From Bradyrhizobium campsiandrae (GTDB taxonomy: Bacteria > Pseudomonadota > Alphaproteobacteria > Rhizobiales > Xanthobacteraceae), in the NCBI RefSeq assembly GCF_014529705.1, contig NZ_JAANIH010000018.1, positions 1 through 64,000 of the forward strand: DNA of 64,000 bases, written 5' to 3'. The notes beneath the pieces are model-generated. The model worked only from the letters and a program-made list of their open reading frames with translations, ran no database searches and was not told the origin of the DNA. The position numbers were made by a program, and so were the translations under genes. Below, one piece after another: positions 49,818 through 58,387 of the stretch (position 1 is the stretch's first letter; every line of letters begins with the position of its first letter).

Positions 49818-49841
49818 TTAAGAAGCTCCCCTTACTGATGG

Positions 49842-50537
49842 TTAGACGGACAGATATTTCGAGACCTGCGCGGCATCGACGGCGTCCCGCGGGTCATCGC
49901 GCACGATCGCGCCGTTCTCGATGACCAGCACGCGGTCGGCGATATCGAGCGCGAAGCTCAGGACCTGCTCGGACACGACGATCGAGAGGCCCTTTTCATC
50001 GCGGATGCGCTTCAGCGTCCGCGCCATGTCCTTGATGATCGATGGCTGGATGCCTTCGGTCGGCTCGTCCAGCAGCAATACCTTCGGCTTGGTCGCAAGC
50101 GCGCGGGCGATCGCGAGCTGCTGCTGCTGACCGCCGGAAAGATTGCCGCCACGGCGGCCCTTCATCTCCAGCAACACCGGAAACAGCTCATAAATGTCGC
50201 TAGGCACTTCCGATCCGCCGGAGACGACGAGCCCGGTCTCGATGTTCTCCTTCACCGTCATGGTGGAGAAGATCATGCGGCCCTGCGGCACGTAGGCGAG
50301 CCCCTTGGCGACGCGCTCATAGCTGGGCAGGCCGACCAGCTCCGATCCGTCCATGTTCACCGAGCCGCTCTTCGTCGGCAGGATGCCCATGAGCGATTTC
50401 ATCAGCGTGGTCTTGCCCATGCCGTTGCGGCCCATGATCGCAACGATCTCGTTGGGTGCGACCTTGACGTTGAGACCGTGCAGCACCTCGCTTTGGCCGT
50501 AGGCGACGTGAAGATCGGAAATTGCCAGCATCGTCAC
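49842..50537 (-). CDS. urtE: Urea/short-chain amide ABC transporter ATP-binding protein UrtE
   Basis: A 231-residue ATPase of the LivF/UrtE group with Walker A GRNGMGKTT near residue 36, signature LSGGQQQQLA and Walker B VLLLDEPTEGIQPS, the last typical of UrtE/FmdF-like subunits. It provides one of two ATPases for the importer. It lies six bases after urtD and before fmdA. Urea and small amides are alternative substrates; the adjacent amidases favour amides. Confidence 0.9.
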   Translation of the reverse strand: MTMLAISDLHVAYGQSEVLHGLNVKVAPNEIVAIMGRNGMGKTTLMKSLMGILPTKSGSVNMDGSELVGLPSYERVAKGLAYVPQGRMIFSTMTVKENIETGLVVSGGSEVPSDIYELFPVLLEMKGRRGGNLSGGQQQQLAIARALATKPKVLLLDEPTEGIQPSIIKDMARTLKRIRDEKGLSIVVSEQVLSFALDIADRVLVIENGAIVRDDPRDAVDAAQVSKYLSV

Positions 50538-50543
50538 GCCTCC

Positions 50544-51299
50544 TTAGTGGCCGAGATAGACTTCGATGACCTTGGGATCGTTCTGCACTTTCTCCATCGT
50601 CCCCTCGGAGAGGATCTGGCCCTGGTGCAGCACAGTGACCTTGTGCGCGATGTCCTCGACGAACTTCATGTCGTGCTCGATCACCAGCACCGACCGGTTC
50701 TTGATGATACGATTGAGGAGTTCGGCGGTCTTGGCGCGCTCGGAGACGCTCATGCCGGCGACCGGCTCGTCCAGCATCAGCAGATCCGGGTCCTGGATCA
50801 GCAGCATGCCGATCTCGAGCCACTGCTTCTGGCCGTGGCTGAGCAGATCGGCGCTCATGTTCAGCTTGTCCTTCAGGAAGATCATCTCGGCGACTTCGTG
50901 CACGCGGTCGCGCACGGCGGCATCGCGGGTGAAGGTCAGCGCGCCGAACACCGAGCGACCGCGGGGATAGGAAATCTCCAGGTTCTCGAACACCGTGAGA
51001 TCGTCGTAGATCGACGGGTTCTGGAATTTGCGGCCGACACCGGTCTTGACGATCTCGTTCTCCCTCATCCGCGTCAGCTCCTTGCCGCGGAACTGGATCG
51101 ATCCCGACGTCGCTTTCGTCTTGCCGCAGATCAGGTCGAGCACGGTGGTCTTGCCGGCGCCATTCGGGCCGATGATGACGCGGATCTCGTTCTCGTCGAC
51201 GTAGAAGGAGAGATCGTTGACCGCCTTGAACCCATCGAACGACACCGTCAGTCCTTCGACCGCAAGCAGGAATTCCTTGGGCTGATGACCGATGAGCAT
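50544..51299 (-). CDS. urtD: Urea/short-chain amide ABC transporter ATP-binding protein UrtD
   Basis: A 251-residue LivG/UrtD-type ATPase. Walker A is GPNGAGKTT near residue 42, the signature-loop region reads LSHGQKQWLEIGM, the UrtD-style variant, and Walker B is LLMLDEPVAGMS. ATG 51299 has a GAGGAGA site. This start region is nearly duplicated 54 bases upstream as a 16-codon mini-ORF, a probable tandem duplication. It partners UrtE and the UrtB/UrtC channel. Confidence 0.9.
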   Translation of the reverse strand: MLIGHQPKEFLLAVEGLTVSFDGFKAVNDLSFYVDENEIRVIIGPNGAGKTTVLDLICGKTKATSGSIQFRGKELTRMRENEIVKTGVGRKFQNPSIYDDLTVFENLEISYPRGRSVFGALTFTRDAAVRDRVHEVAEMIFLKDKLNMSADLLSHGQKQWLEIGMLLIQDPDLLMLDEPVAGMSVSERAKTAELLNRIIKNRSVLVIEHDMKFVEDIAHKVTVLHQGQILSEGTMEKVQNDPKVIEVYLGH

Positions 51300-51302
51300 G
51301 AT

Positions 51303-51353
51303 CTATCTCCTCATTGCCAGCGCGGCATCGGCATCGTGATGACCTACGAGCAT
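51303..51353 (-). CDS. 16-codon mini-ORF duplicating the urtD start region
   Basis: The mini-ORF begins ATGCTCGTAGGTCATCA (MLVGHH) after GAGGAGATCATC. urtD begins ATGCTCATCGGTCATCA (MLIGHQ) after GAGGAGATAGATC. The mini-ORF ends with TAG four bases before the urtD ATG, so it overlaps the urtD ribosome site. It looks like a local duplication of site plus start codons. It may work only as a ribosome loading step or may be neutral. Confidence 0.45.
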   Translation of the reverse strand: MLVGHHDADAALAMRR

Positions 51354-51363
51354 GATGATCTCC

Positions 51364-52506
51364 TCACTCCGCCGGGGCGCCGTCGGCCACCGAGCTGTCG
51401 GTCCAGCCTTCTGGTTTTGGTTTGCGCGAGACGATCAGGCGATCGATGCGCGGCTGCACATAGTCGCCCCAGATCCCGGCAAGGCCGTTCGGGAATGCGA
51501 GCACCACGGCGATGAACAGACCACCGAGACCGAACAGCCACAATTCGGGGAAGGTCTCCGACAGGCTGGTCTTGGCGAAGTTCACGAGCAGCGTGCCGTA
51601 GATGGCCCCCAGGATCGACAGCCGGCCGCCGACCGCGGTGTAGATCACCATTTCGATCGACGGCACGATGCCGACGAAGGACGGCGACATAAAGCCGACA
51701 TTGAGCGCGAACATCGCGCCTCCGATTGCGGCGAACACCGCGGCGATGCAGAAGGCGAAGATCTTGAAGTTGGCAACGCTGTAGCCGGAGAAGCGGACCC
51801 GGTCCTCCTTCTCGCGCATCGCGACCAGGATGCGCCCGAGCTTGGAGTGCCGGACGAACTGCGCGATCATGATGCAGACGAACAGGCAGCCGACCTCGAA
51901 GAAGTACAGCACGATCTTGGCGTGATCGGGCCTGATGTCCCATCCCTTCAGCGTGCGCAGGTCGGTCATGCCGTTGATGCCGCCGGTGTAGCCCTGCTGG
52001 CCCACGATCAGGATGGTGAGGATGGCCGCGACCGCCTGGGTGATGATCGCGAAGTAGGTGCCGCCGACGCGGCGTTTGAACATGGCGGTGCCGATGATCA
52101 GGGCGAAGATGCCGGGCACCAGGATGATGGCCGCGATGGTGAAGGTGAGGCTGTGAAACGGCTTCCAGAAGAACGGCAGCGCTGTGATCTGATTCCAGTC
52201 CATGAAATCAGGAATGCCGGGGGTCGACTGGATCTTGGTGTTCTCCACGCTCGATGCCTCGAGCTTGAGGAACATTGCCATGCAGTAGCCGCCGAGCCCG
52301 AAGAAAACGCCCTGGCCGAGGCTGAGGATGCCGCCATAGCCCCAGCAGATGACGAGGCCGAGCGCGACGAAGGCATAGGTCAGATATTTCGCGACCAGAT
52401 TGAGCCTGAAGACGTCGAGCGTGAGCGGTAGCACCACGACCAGGAAGACCGCGAGCACGAGAATTCCGATCAGCTCCGATCGATTGACGAACCTGTTGTC
52501 GGTCAT
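51364..52506 (-). CDS. urtC: Urea/short-chain amide ABC transporter permease UrtC
   Basis: A 380-residue LivM/UrtC-type inner-membrane permease with about ten hydrophobic segments. CWGYGGILSLGQGVFFGLGGY near residue 52 is the family signature. The coupling region near residue 230-245 reads SKLGRILVAMREKEDRVRFSGY. The conserved length and the WNQITALPFFWKPFHSL periplasmic segment fit UrtC. It pairs with UrtB to form the channel. Confidence 0.9.
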   Translation of the reverse strand: MTDNRFVNRSELIGILVLAVFLVVVLPLTLDVFRLNLVAKYLTYAFVALGLVICWGYGGILSLGQGVFFGLGGYCMAMFLKLEASSVENTKIQSTPGIPDFMDWNQITALPFFWKPFHSLTFTIAAIILVPGIFALIIGTAMFKRRVGGTYFAIITQAVAAILTILIVGQQGYTGGINGMTDLRTLKGWDIRPDHAKIVLYFFEVGCLFVCIMIAQFVRHSKLGRILVAMREKEDRVRFSGYSVANFKIFAFCIAAVFAAIGGAMFALNVGFMSPSFVGIVPSIEMVIYTAVGGRLSILGAIYGTLLVNFAKTSLSETFPELWLFGLGGLFIAVVLAFPNGLAGIWGDYVQPRIDRLIVSRKPKPEGWTDSSVADGAPAE

Positions 52507-52524
52507 TGCATGAGCCTCACATTC

Positions 52525-53451
52525 TCACTTGCGGACCTTGAGGGCGAACAGCCCCTGCGGCCGCAGCATCAGGATTCCGACAACGGCGAGCAGCGTCAGC
52601 ACCTTGGCCATCGAGCCCGACATGAAGAATTCGAGGGTCGATTGCGTCTGCGAGATCGAGAAGGCCGACGCGATGGTGCCGAGCAGGCTGGCGGCGCCGC
52701 CGAACACGACGACGAGGAAGGTGTCGACGATGTAGAGCTGGCCCGAGGTCGGCCCGGTCGAGCCGATCATGGTGAAGGCGCTGCCGGCGACGCCGGCGAT
52801 GCCGCAACCGAGGCCGAATGTGTAGCGGTCGACCTTCTCGGTGTTGATGCCGACCGCGCCGGCCATGATGCGGTTCTGCACGACGGCGCGCACCTGGCGG
52901 CCCCAGCGCGATTTGAACATGACGTAGGCGACCGCGATCGTGATCAGAACGGTGAGGCCCATCACGAAGACGCCGTTGATCGGCACTTCGATGCTGCTCG
53001 TGACCTGCAGCGATCCCAGCATCCATTGCGGCAGCTCGACGCCGACCTCGCGCGCGCCGAACACGGAGCGATAGGCCTGCTGCAACATCAGGCTGAGGCC
53101 CCAGGTCGCGAGCAGCGTGTCGAGCGGACGCTTGTAGAGGTGACGTATCAGGGCCCATTCCACCAGCATTCCGAGCGCACCGGAGGCGAGGAAGGCGAGG
53201 ATCATGGCGAGGAAGAAGTAGCCGCCGAACAGACCAGGCATGTAGGTCTGGAACAGATTGGAGGTCATCCAGGTGACGTAGGCCCCGAGGATCATGAACT
53301 CGCCATGGGCCATGTTGATGACGCCCATCTGGCCAAAGATGATCGCAAGACCGAGCGCCATCAGCACGTAGACAGAGAACAGGATCAGTCCTGCAAAACC
53401 CTGCATGACGAAAATGGAGCCAAGGTCACCAAGCGAATAGTCGCCGAACAT
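52525..53451 (-). CDS. urtB: Urea/short-chain amide ABC transporter permease UrtB
   Basis: A 308-residue LivH/UrtB-type permease with about eight to nine membrane segments. Signature segments are ALGLAIIFGQMGVINMAHGEFMILGAY near residue 31 and VQNRIMAGAVGINTEKVDRYTFGLG near residue 190. It is the short form without the extra N-terminal domain of some UrtB proteins. It follows urtA after 133 bases that contain a strong hairpin, and lies 18 bases before urtC. Confidence 0.9.
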   Translation of the reverse strand: MFGDYSLGDLGSIFVMQGFAGLILFSVYVLMALGLAIIFGQMGVINMAHGEFMILGAYVTWMTSNLFQTYMPGLFGGYFFLAMILAFLASGALGMLVEWALIRHLYKRPLDTLLATWGLSLMLQQAYRSVFGAREVGVELPQWMLGSLQVTSSIEVPINGVFVMGLTVLITIAVAYVMFKSRWGRQVRAVVQNRIMAGAVGINTEKVDRYTFGLGCGIAGVAGSAFTMIGSTGPTSGQLYIVDTFLVVVFGGAASLLGTIASAFSISQTQSTLEFFMSGSMAKVLTLLAVVGILMLRPQGLFALKVRK

Positions 53452-53477
53452 CGATGTCCTCCGTCAGGGAATAGGGT

Positions 53478-53507
53478 CCCGCGTCGCGAACCAGTTCGCG
53501 ACGCGGG
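53478..53507 (-). promoter_or_regulatory. Strong intercistronic hairpin between urtA and urtB
   Basis: CCCGCGTCGCGAA (53478-53490) and TTCGCGACGCGGG (53495-53507) form a perfect 13-base-pair stem with a 4-base loop. It lies in the transcript after urtA and before urtB. No T-run follows on the minus strand, so an mRNA-stabilising or partial termination role, leaving more receptor than permease, is more likely than a full terminator. Confidence 0.7.
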
Positions 53508-53584
53508 GGTCGTGGGCATGGACTTGCAATCCACGCCAGGGAGCGGCTTGTTGTTGAGGGAGACGGCGAGAGTCGCCGCGTCTC

Positions 53585-54844
53585 TTACTGGTAGCCCTTC
53601 GGGAACGGATCCGGCTCGACGAGATCGGCGGTCTCGTAGATCAGCTCGAACTGGCCATCGAGCTTGGCGCGTCCGACGCGGGTCTTCGACCAGAGGTGAT
53701 GGTTCTCGTGGATCCGCACGTAACCTTCCGGCGCGCCCTTGAACTCGACGCCCGGGGAAGCCGCCGCGATCTTGTCGACGTCGAAGGAGCCGGCCTTCTC
53801 GACCGTCAACTTCCACAGCCAGGGGCCGAGATAGGCAGCCTGGGTGACGTCTCCGATCACCGTCTTCTCGCCCCACATCTTCTTGAACGCGGGCACGAAG
53901 GCCTTGTTGTTGGGATTGTCGAGCGACTGGAAGTACTTCATGCAGGCATAGGCGCCCGCGATGTTCTCGCCGCCGATGCCGTCGATTTCGTCCTCGGTCA
54001 CCGAGATGGTCAGCAGCGGCTGCTTGGCGAGGTCGATGCCGGCGGCCTTGAGCTGCTTGTAGAAGGCGACGTTGGAGCCGCCGACGACGTCGGTGAAGAT
54101 CACGTCAGGCTTGGTCAGCTTGATCTTGTTGATGACCGAGTTGAACTGGGTGTTGCCGAGCGGATAATACTCCTCGCCGACGACCTTGCCCTTCAGCACG
54201 TTCTCGACGTGCTTGCGCGCGATCTTGTTCGAGGTGCGCGGCCAGATGTAGTCGGATCCGATGAAGAAGAAGGTTTTCGCGCCCTTCTCCTTGGCGATCC
54301 AGTTCAGGCCGGCGAGAATCTGCTGGGTCGCTTCCTGGCCGGTGTAGATGACGTTCTTGGACTGCTCGAGGCCTTCATAGAAGGTCGGATAGTAGAGCAT
54401 GCCGTTGTACTGCTCGACCACAGGCAGCACCGCCTTGCGCGAGGCCGAGGTCCAGCAGCCCATGATGGCCGCAACCTTGTCGTTCACGAGCAGCTTCTTC
54501 GCCTTCTCCGCGAAGGTCGGCCAGTCGCTGGCGCCGTCTTCCTGGATGAACTTGATCTTGCGGCCGAGCACGCCGCCGGCGGCGTTGATCTGCTCGATGG
54601 CGAGCTTTTCGGCCTCGATCGAGCCGGTTTCGGAGATCGCCATGGTGCCGGTCGCCGAGTGCAGGATGCCAACGGTCACTTCGGTATCGGTGACCGCGAG
54701 ACCGGTGGTGTTGACCGCCGAGGTCGCCGGGGTCTGGGCAAACGAATTCCGCGGCAGCATCGTGATGGCCGGCACGGCCGCCATTCCCATCAATAGTTTG
54801 CGCCGAAGCGGCGACAACAAGCCCTTGTTGGTTTCGTCTGACAT
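53585..54844 (-). CDS. urtA: Urea/short-chain amide ABC transporter substrate-binding protein UrtA/FmdD
   Basis: A 419-residue periplasmic receptor. The N-terminus has RRKLLMGMAAVPAITMLPRNSFAQ, a signal with twin-arginine character and cleavage near residue 37. The mature part shows EVTVGILHSATGTMAISETGS, GCWTSASRKAVLPVVEQYNGMLYYPTFYEGLEQS and NTQFNSVINKIK, hallmarks of the UrtA/FmdD/AmiC-like group that binds urea or small amides. ATG 54844 is chosen since the signal peptide begins there; the frame extends far upstream only as antisense to the kinase gene. First gene of the importer operon, divergent from the sensor kinase. Confidence 0.92.
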   Translation of the reverse strand: MSDETNKGLLSPLRRKLLMGMAAVPAITMLPRNSFAQTPATSAVNTTGLAVTDTEVTVGILHSATGTMAISETGSIEAEKLAIEQINAAGGVLGRKIKFIQEDGASDWPTFAEKAKKLLVNDKVAAIMGCWTSASRKAVLPVVEQYNGMLYYPTFYEGLEQSKNVIYTGQEATQQILAGLNWIAKEKGAKTFFFIGSDYIWPRTSNKIARKHVENVLKGKVVGEEYYPLGNTQFNSVINKIKLTKPDVIFTDVVGGSNVAFYKQLKAAGIDLAKQPLLTISVTEDEIDGIGGENIAGAYACMKYFQSLDNPNNKAFVPAFKKMWGEKTVIGDVTQAAYLGPWLWKLTVEKAGSFDVDKIAAASPGVEFKGAPEGYVRIHENHHLWSKTRVGRAKLDGQFELIYETADLVEPDPFPKGYQ

Positions 54845-54916
54845 GAGCACCCCACTGTTTGTTCGAGGACACGCGATTGGTGCCGTGAGGATGGCTCGGA
54901 TTTGTGCAGCGCAAGC

Positions 54917-54934
54917 ATACGCAAGATCGCGTAT
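54917..54934. promoter_or_regulatory. Inverted repeat ATACGC-N6-GCGTAT in the urtA/kinase divergent promoter region
   Basis: ATACGC (54917-54922) and GCGTAT (54929-54934) form a perfect 6-6-6 inverted repeat in the 171 bases between urtA and the kinase gene. It lies 73-90 bases upstream of the urtA start, a typical place for an activator site. A LuxR-type response regulator is encoded nearby and is the natural candidate ligand. Confidence 0.5.
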
Positions 54935-55015
54935 ACTGCACCGCAAAATACCGACGTAGGCTTTTGGTACGGGATTTGCGAGGGCTCCGGGTCCGTATCG
55001 GGAGTGGGGTAAAGC

Positions 55016-58000
55016 GTGGCAGGGCGGCAGCGAATAGACCGCGTCAGGCGCCAGTACAACCAATGGGTTGCCAACCAGACGCTGGAAGACTACGCGCTGC
55101 GCTTCACCGCCAAGAGCGCGCGCCGCTGGTCCGCAGCGCGCGTCGCCAACACCGCGATCGGCGCAATCTCTTTCCTGGTGCTGGAGGCGATCGGCGGCAC
55201 CATCACCCTCAATTACGGCGTCACCAACGCCGCCAGCGCGATCCTCGTCGTCTCCGTCATCATCTTCTGCTGCGGCGTGCCGATTGCCTATTATGCCGCC
55301 AAATGCGGCATCGACATTGACCTGCTCACGCGCGGCGCCGGCTTCGGCTATATCGGCTCGACCGTCACCTCGCTGATCTACGCTTCGTTCACCTTCATCT
55401 TTTTCGCGATCGAGGCCGTGATCCTGGCCACCGCGCTGGAGATGTGCCTCGGCATTCCCCGGCCGATCGGCTACCTCATCAGCGCGATCGCGATCATCCC
55501 GCTGGTGACCTATGGCATCACGCTGATCAGCCGCTTCCAGCTCTGGACGCAACCGCTCTGGATCGTGCTGCATATCCTGCCATTTGCGGCGATTGCCTGG
55601 GCCAGTCCGCACTCTTTCACCGAATGGCACAAATTCGCCGGCGAGCACGGCGACCTCGGCGGCCATTTCGATCTGTTGCTGTTCGGCGTCGCCTCCTCCG
55701 TCGTGTTCTCGCTGGTGGCGCAGATCGGCGAGCAGGTCGACTTCCTGCGATTTCTGCCGCGCGATCGCCGCACCTCCAAGGCGTCGTGGTGGATCGCGCT
55801 GATGTGCGCGGGGCCGGGCTGGATCGTGCTCGGCGCGCTGAAGCTGCTGGCGGGCTCGTTCCTCGCCTTCTTTGCGTTGAGCCACGGCGTGCCGCCCGAG
55901 GAGGCCGCCGAGCCCGCGCACATGTACCTCGTGGCCTTTCGCTACGTGCTGTCGGACCCGGACCTCGCGCTGGCCCTGACCGGCTTCTTCGTGGTGCTGT
56001 CGCAGATCAAGATCAACGTCACCAACGCCTATGCCGGCTCGATCGCCTGGTCGAATTTCTTTTCCCGTTTGACCCATAGTCATCCCGGACGCGTGGTGTG
56101 GCTGGTGTTCAACGTGATGGTGGCGCTGCTGCTGATGGAGATCGGCGTCTACAAGGCGCTGGAGCAGACGCTGGCGCTCTACTCCAACGTGGCGATTGCC
56201 TGGGTCGGCGCGCTGGTGTCGGACCTCGTCATCAACAAGCCGCTGGGCCTGCGTCCGCCGCAGATGGAGTTCAAGCGGGCGCATCTCTACGACATCAATC
56301 CGGTCGGCGTCGGCGCGATGACGCTGGCGATCGTCGTCTCAATCGCGGCGTTCTACGGCCTGTTCGGCCCGACCATGAAGGCGCTCGCCGCTTTCGTCGC
56401 GCTGACGGTGGCCTTCGTCACCGCGCCGGTGATCGCCTGGCTGACGGGCGGAAAATTCTATATCGCGCGCAAGCCGAAGCGGAGCTGGGCCAATATCGAG
56501 GCGATCCAGTGCTGTATCTGCGAACACAGCTTCGAGCCTGAAGACACCACCTCCTGCCCGGCCTATGCCGGCCCGATCTGCTCACTCTGCTGCTCGCTCG
56601 ATGCGCGCTGCCACGATCTCTGCAAGCCCCATGGACGCGCACAGGTGCAATTCTCCGAGGCGCTCGGCAAAATCCTGCCGCAGCCGATCTATCAACGCAT
56701 CAACTCGCAGTTCGGTCACTATATCGGCGTCTTCGTCGTCTCCGCAGGCCTCGTCGCGCTGGTGCTCGGGCTGATCTATCTGCAGACCTCGGCGAGCGTG
56801 CATGGCGAAAACGCGCTGGTCTCCAACGTGCTCTGGAAGGTGTTCTTCTCGCTCAGCATCATCATCGGCGTGGTGGCCTGGCTGTTCGTGCTGGCGCAGC
56901 AGAGCCGCCGCGCCGCCGAGGCTGAGACGCGGCGGCAGACCGCGCTGCTGATCCAGGAGATCGACGCGCACAAGCGTACCGACGCCGAGCTCCAGCGCGC
57001 CAAGGAGGTCGCAGAATCCGCCAACCTCGCCAAGAGCCGCTATGTGGTGGGACTGAGCCATGAGCTGCGTTCGCCGCTGAACGCGATCAGCGGCTACGCG
57101 CAGCTGCTGGAGCAGGATACGACGCTCAGCACCAAGCCGCGCGACCAGGTTCGCGTCGTTCGCCGCAGCGCCGATCACCTCTCCGGCCTGATCGACGGCA
57201 TCTTGGACATTTCCAAGATCGAGGCTGGCAGGCTTTATCTGTCCCGCGACGAAGTCCGCTTGAGCGAATTTCTCGACCAGCTCGTCGGCATGTTCCGCCT
57301 TCAGGCCGGCGCCAAGGGCATCGACTTCGTATTCCGCCGGCCGGCGACATTGCCGACCGTGGTCTATGCCGACGAGAAGCGGCTGCGTCAGGTGTTGATC
57401 AACCTGCTCTCCAACGCCATCAAGTTCACCCAGACCGGCAGCGTGCAGTTCGTCGTTCACTATCGCAGCCCCGTCGCCGAGTTCGAGATCATCGACACCG
57501 GACCCGGCATCCAGGGCGACGATCTCGAACGCATCTTCGCGCCGTTCGAGCGCGGCGCGCTCGGGGTTTCACAGCCGCAGACGGGCACGGGGCTGGGGCT
57601 CACCATCAGCCGGCTGCTCGCCGGCGTGATGGGCGGTGACATCAAGGTCACCAGCACCGTCGGCCGCGGCAGCACGTTCAAGGTGAAGATGCTGCTGTCG
57701 GAGGTGACCAATCCAAGGCGCATCGCGCCGGTGGAGGCCCCGATCTCCGGCTACCACGGCGCACGCAAGACCATCCTCGTCACCGACGACGACCCTGTTC
57801 ATCGCGACCTCCTGCGCGAGGTGCTGACGCCGCTCGGTTTCATCCTGCTCAGCGCCCCCGACGGTCCGGGCTGCCTGGCGCTGGCGCAGCATTGCCAGCC
57901 CGATCTGTTCCTGCTCGACATCTCGATGCCGGGCATGGACGGCTGGGCCGTGGCGGAACAGCTGCGCGCCGATGGCCATCACCAGGCCCGCATCCTGATG

Positions 58001-58387
58001 GTGTCGGCGAGCGCGCTTGAGGCGCATGGCGCACCGCTGGCGCAGCCTTTCCATGATGGCTATCTGATGAAGCCGATCGATATTCCGCGGCTGCTTGAGA
58101 CCATCAGGCAGCTGCTCAAGATCGAATGGCAATACGGCTCCGAGGAGACGGTCGTGCCGCTGTGGCGGCCGGAGAGCGGCTCGCGGCCCCCGGTCAGGCA
58201 CATCGAGGCGCTGATCGGGCTCGGCCAGATCGGCTACGTCAAAGCCATCCAGCTCAAGCTGGACGAGATCGGCAGCGAGCATCCGGAGCATGCCGACTTC
58301 GTCGCCGAAATGCGATCACTGGTCGATCGCTTCGATCTCGACCAATACATGACAACATTGAAAACACTGCATGCTTATGAGCATTGA
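55016..58387 (+). CDS. NCS1-transporter-fused hybrid sensor histidine kinase
   Basis: A 1123-residue membrane sensor. Residues 1-480 resemble a nucleobase:cation symporter-1 (cytosine/purine/allantoin permease): RRQYNQWVANQTLEDYALRFT at the N-terminus, then about 12 helices. A nine-cysteine cluster (C499-C536) follows, then two more helices (about 575-635) and a coiled coil. The HisKA domain has His682 in LSHELRSPLNAI. The HATPase region has NLLSNAIKF, DTGPGIQG and TGTGLGL. A receiver (about 918-1035) has Asp968, and a helical C-terminal extension follows. GTG 55016 follows GGAGTGGGG. It overlaps the response-regulator gene and diverges from urtA. Likely senses amide, urea or another nitrogen compound; whether it still transports is unknown. 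Confidence 0.9.
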   Translation: MAGRQRIDRVRRQYNQWVANQTLEDYALRFTAKSARRWSAARVANTAIGAISFLVLEAIGGTITLNYGVTNAASAILVVSVIIFCCGVPIAYYAAKCGIDIDLLTRGAGFGYIGSTVTSLIYASFTFIFFAIEAVILATALEMCLGIPRPIGYLISAIAIIPLVTYGITLISRFQLWTQPLWIVLHILPFAAIAWASPHSFTEWHKFAGEHGDLGGHFDLLLFGVASSVVFSLVAQIGEQVDFLRFLPRDRRTSKASWWIALMCAGPGWIVLGALKLLAGSFLAFFALSHGVPPEEAAEPAHMYLVAFRYVLSDPDLALALTGFFVVLSQIKINVTNAYAGSIAWSNFFSRLTHSHPGRVVWLVFNVMVALLLMEIGVYKALEQTLALYSNVAIAWVGALVSDLVINKPLGLRPPQMEFKRAHLYDINPVGVGAMTLAIVVSIAAFYGLFGPTMKALAAFVALTVAFVTAPVIAWLTGGKFYIARKPKRSWANIEAIQCCICEHSFEPEDTTSCPAYAGPICSLCCSLDARCHDLCKPHGRAQVQFSEALGKILPQPIYQRINSQFGHYIGVFVVSAGLVALVLGLIYLQTSASVHGENALVSNVLWKVFFSLSIIIGVVAWLFVLAQQSRRAAEAETRRQTALLIQEIDAHKRTDAELQRAKEVAESANLAKSRYVVGLSHELRSPLNAISGYAQLLEQDTTLSTKPRDQVRVVRRSADHLSGLIDGILDISKIEAGRLYLSRDEVRLSEFLDQLVGMFRLQAGAKGIDFVFRRPATLPTVVYADEKRLRQVLINLLSNAIKFTQTGSVQFVVHYRSPVAEFEIIDTGPGIQGDDLERIFAPFERGALGVSQPQTGTGLGLTISRLLAGVMGGDIKVTSTVGRGSTFKVKMLLSEVTNPRRIAPVEAPISGYHGARKTILVTDDDPVHRDLLREVLTPLGFILLSAPDGPGCLALAQHCQPDLFLLDISMPGMDGWAVAEQLRADGHHQARILMVSASALEAHGAPLAQPFHDGYLMKPIDIPRLLETIRQLLKIEWQYGSEETVVPLWRPESGSRPPVRHIEALIGLGQIGYVKAIQLKLDEIGSEHPEHADFVAEMRSLVDRFDLDQYMTTLKTLHAYEH

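Noticed and set aside
51297..51361. The duplicated urtD start as an assembly artefact
   Set aside because: The two copies differ at several bases, so a simple sequencing or joining error is unlikely.
54845..55015. Possible sigma-54 promoter for the amide operon
   Set aside because: A GGCAC stretch exists upstream of urtA, but no GG/GC pair has the required 10-base spacing.
53585..56284. An 899-codon open frame that extends far upstream of urtA
   Set aside because: The upstream 480 codons are antisense to the kinase gene, low in complexity and rich in R, Q and D. The real N-terminus with a signal peptide starts at 54844.
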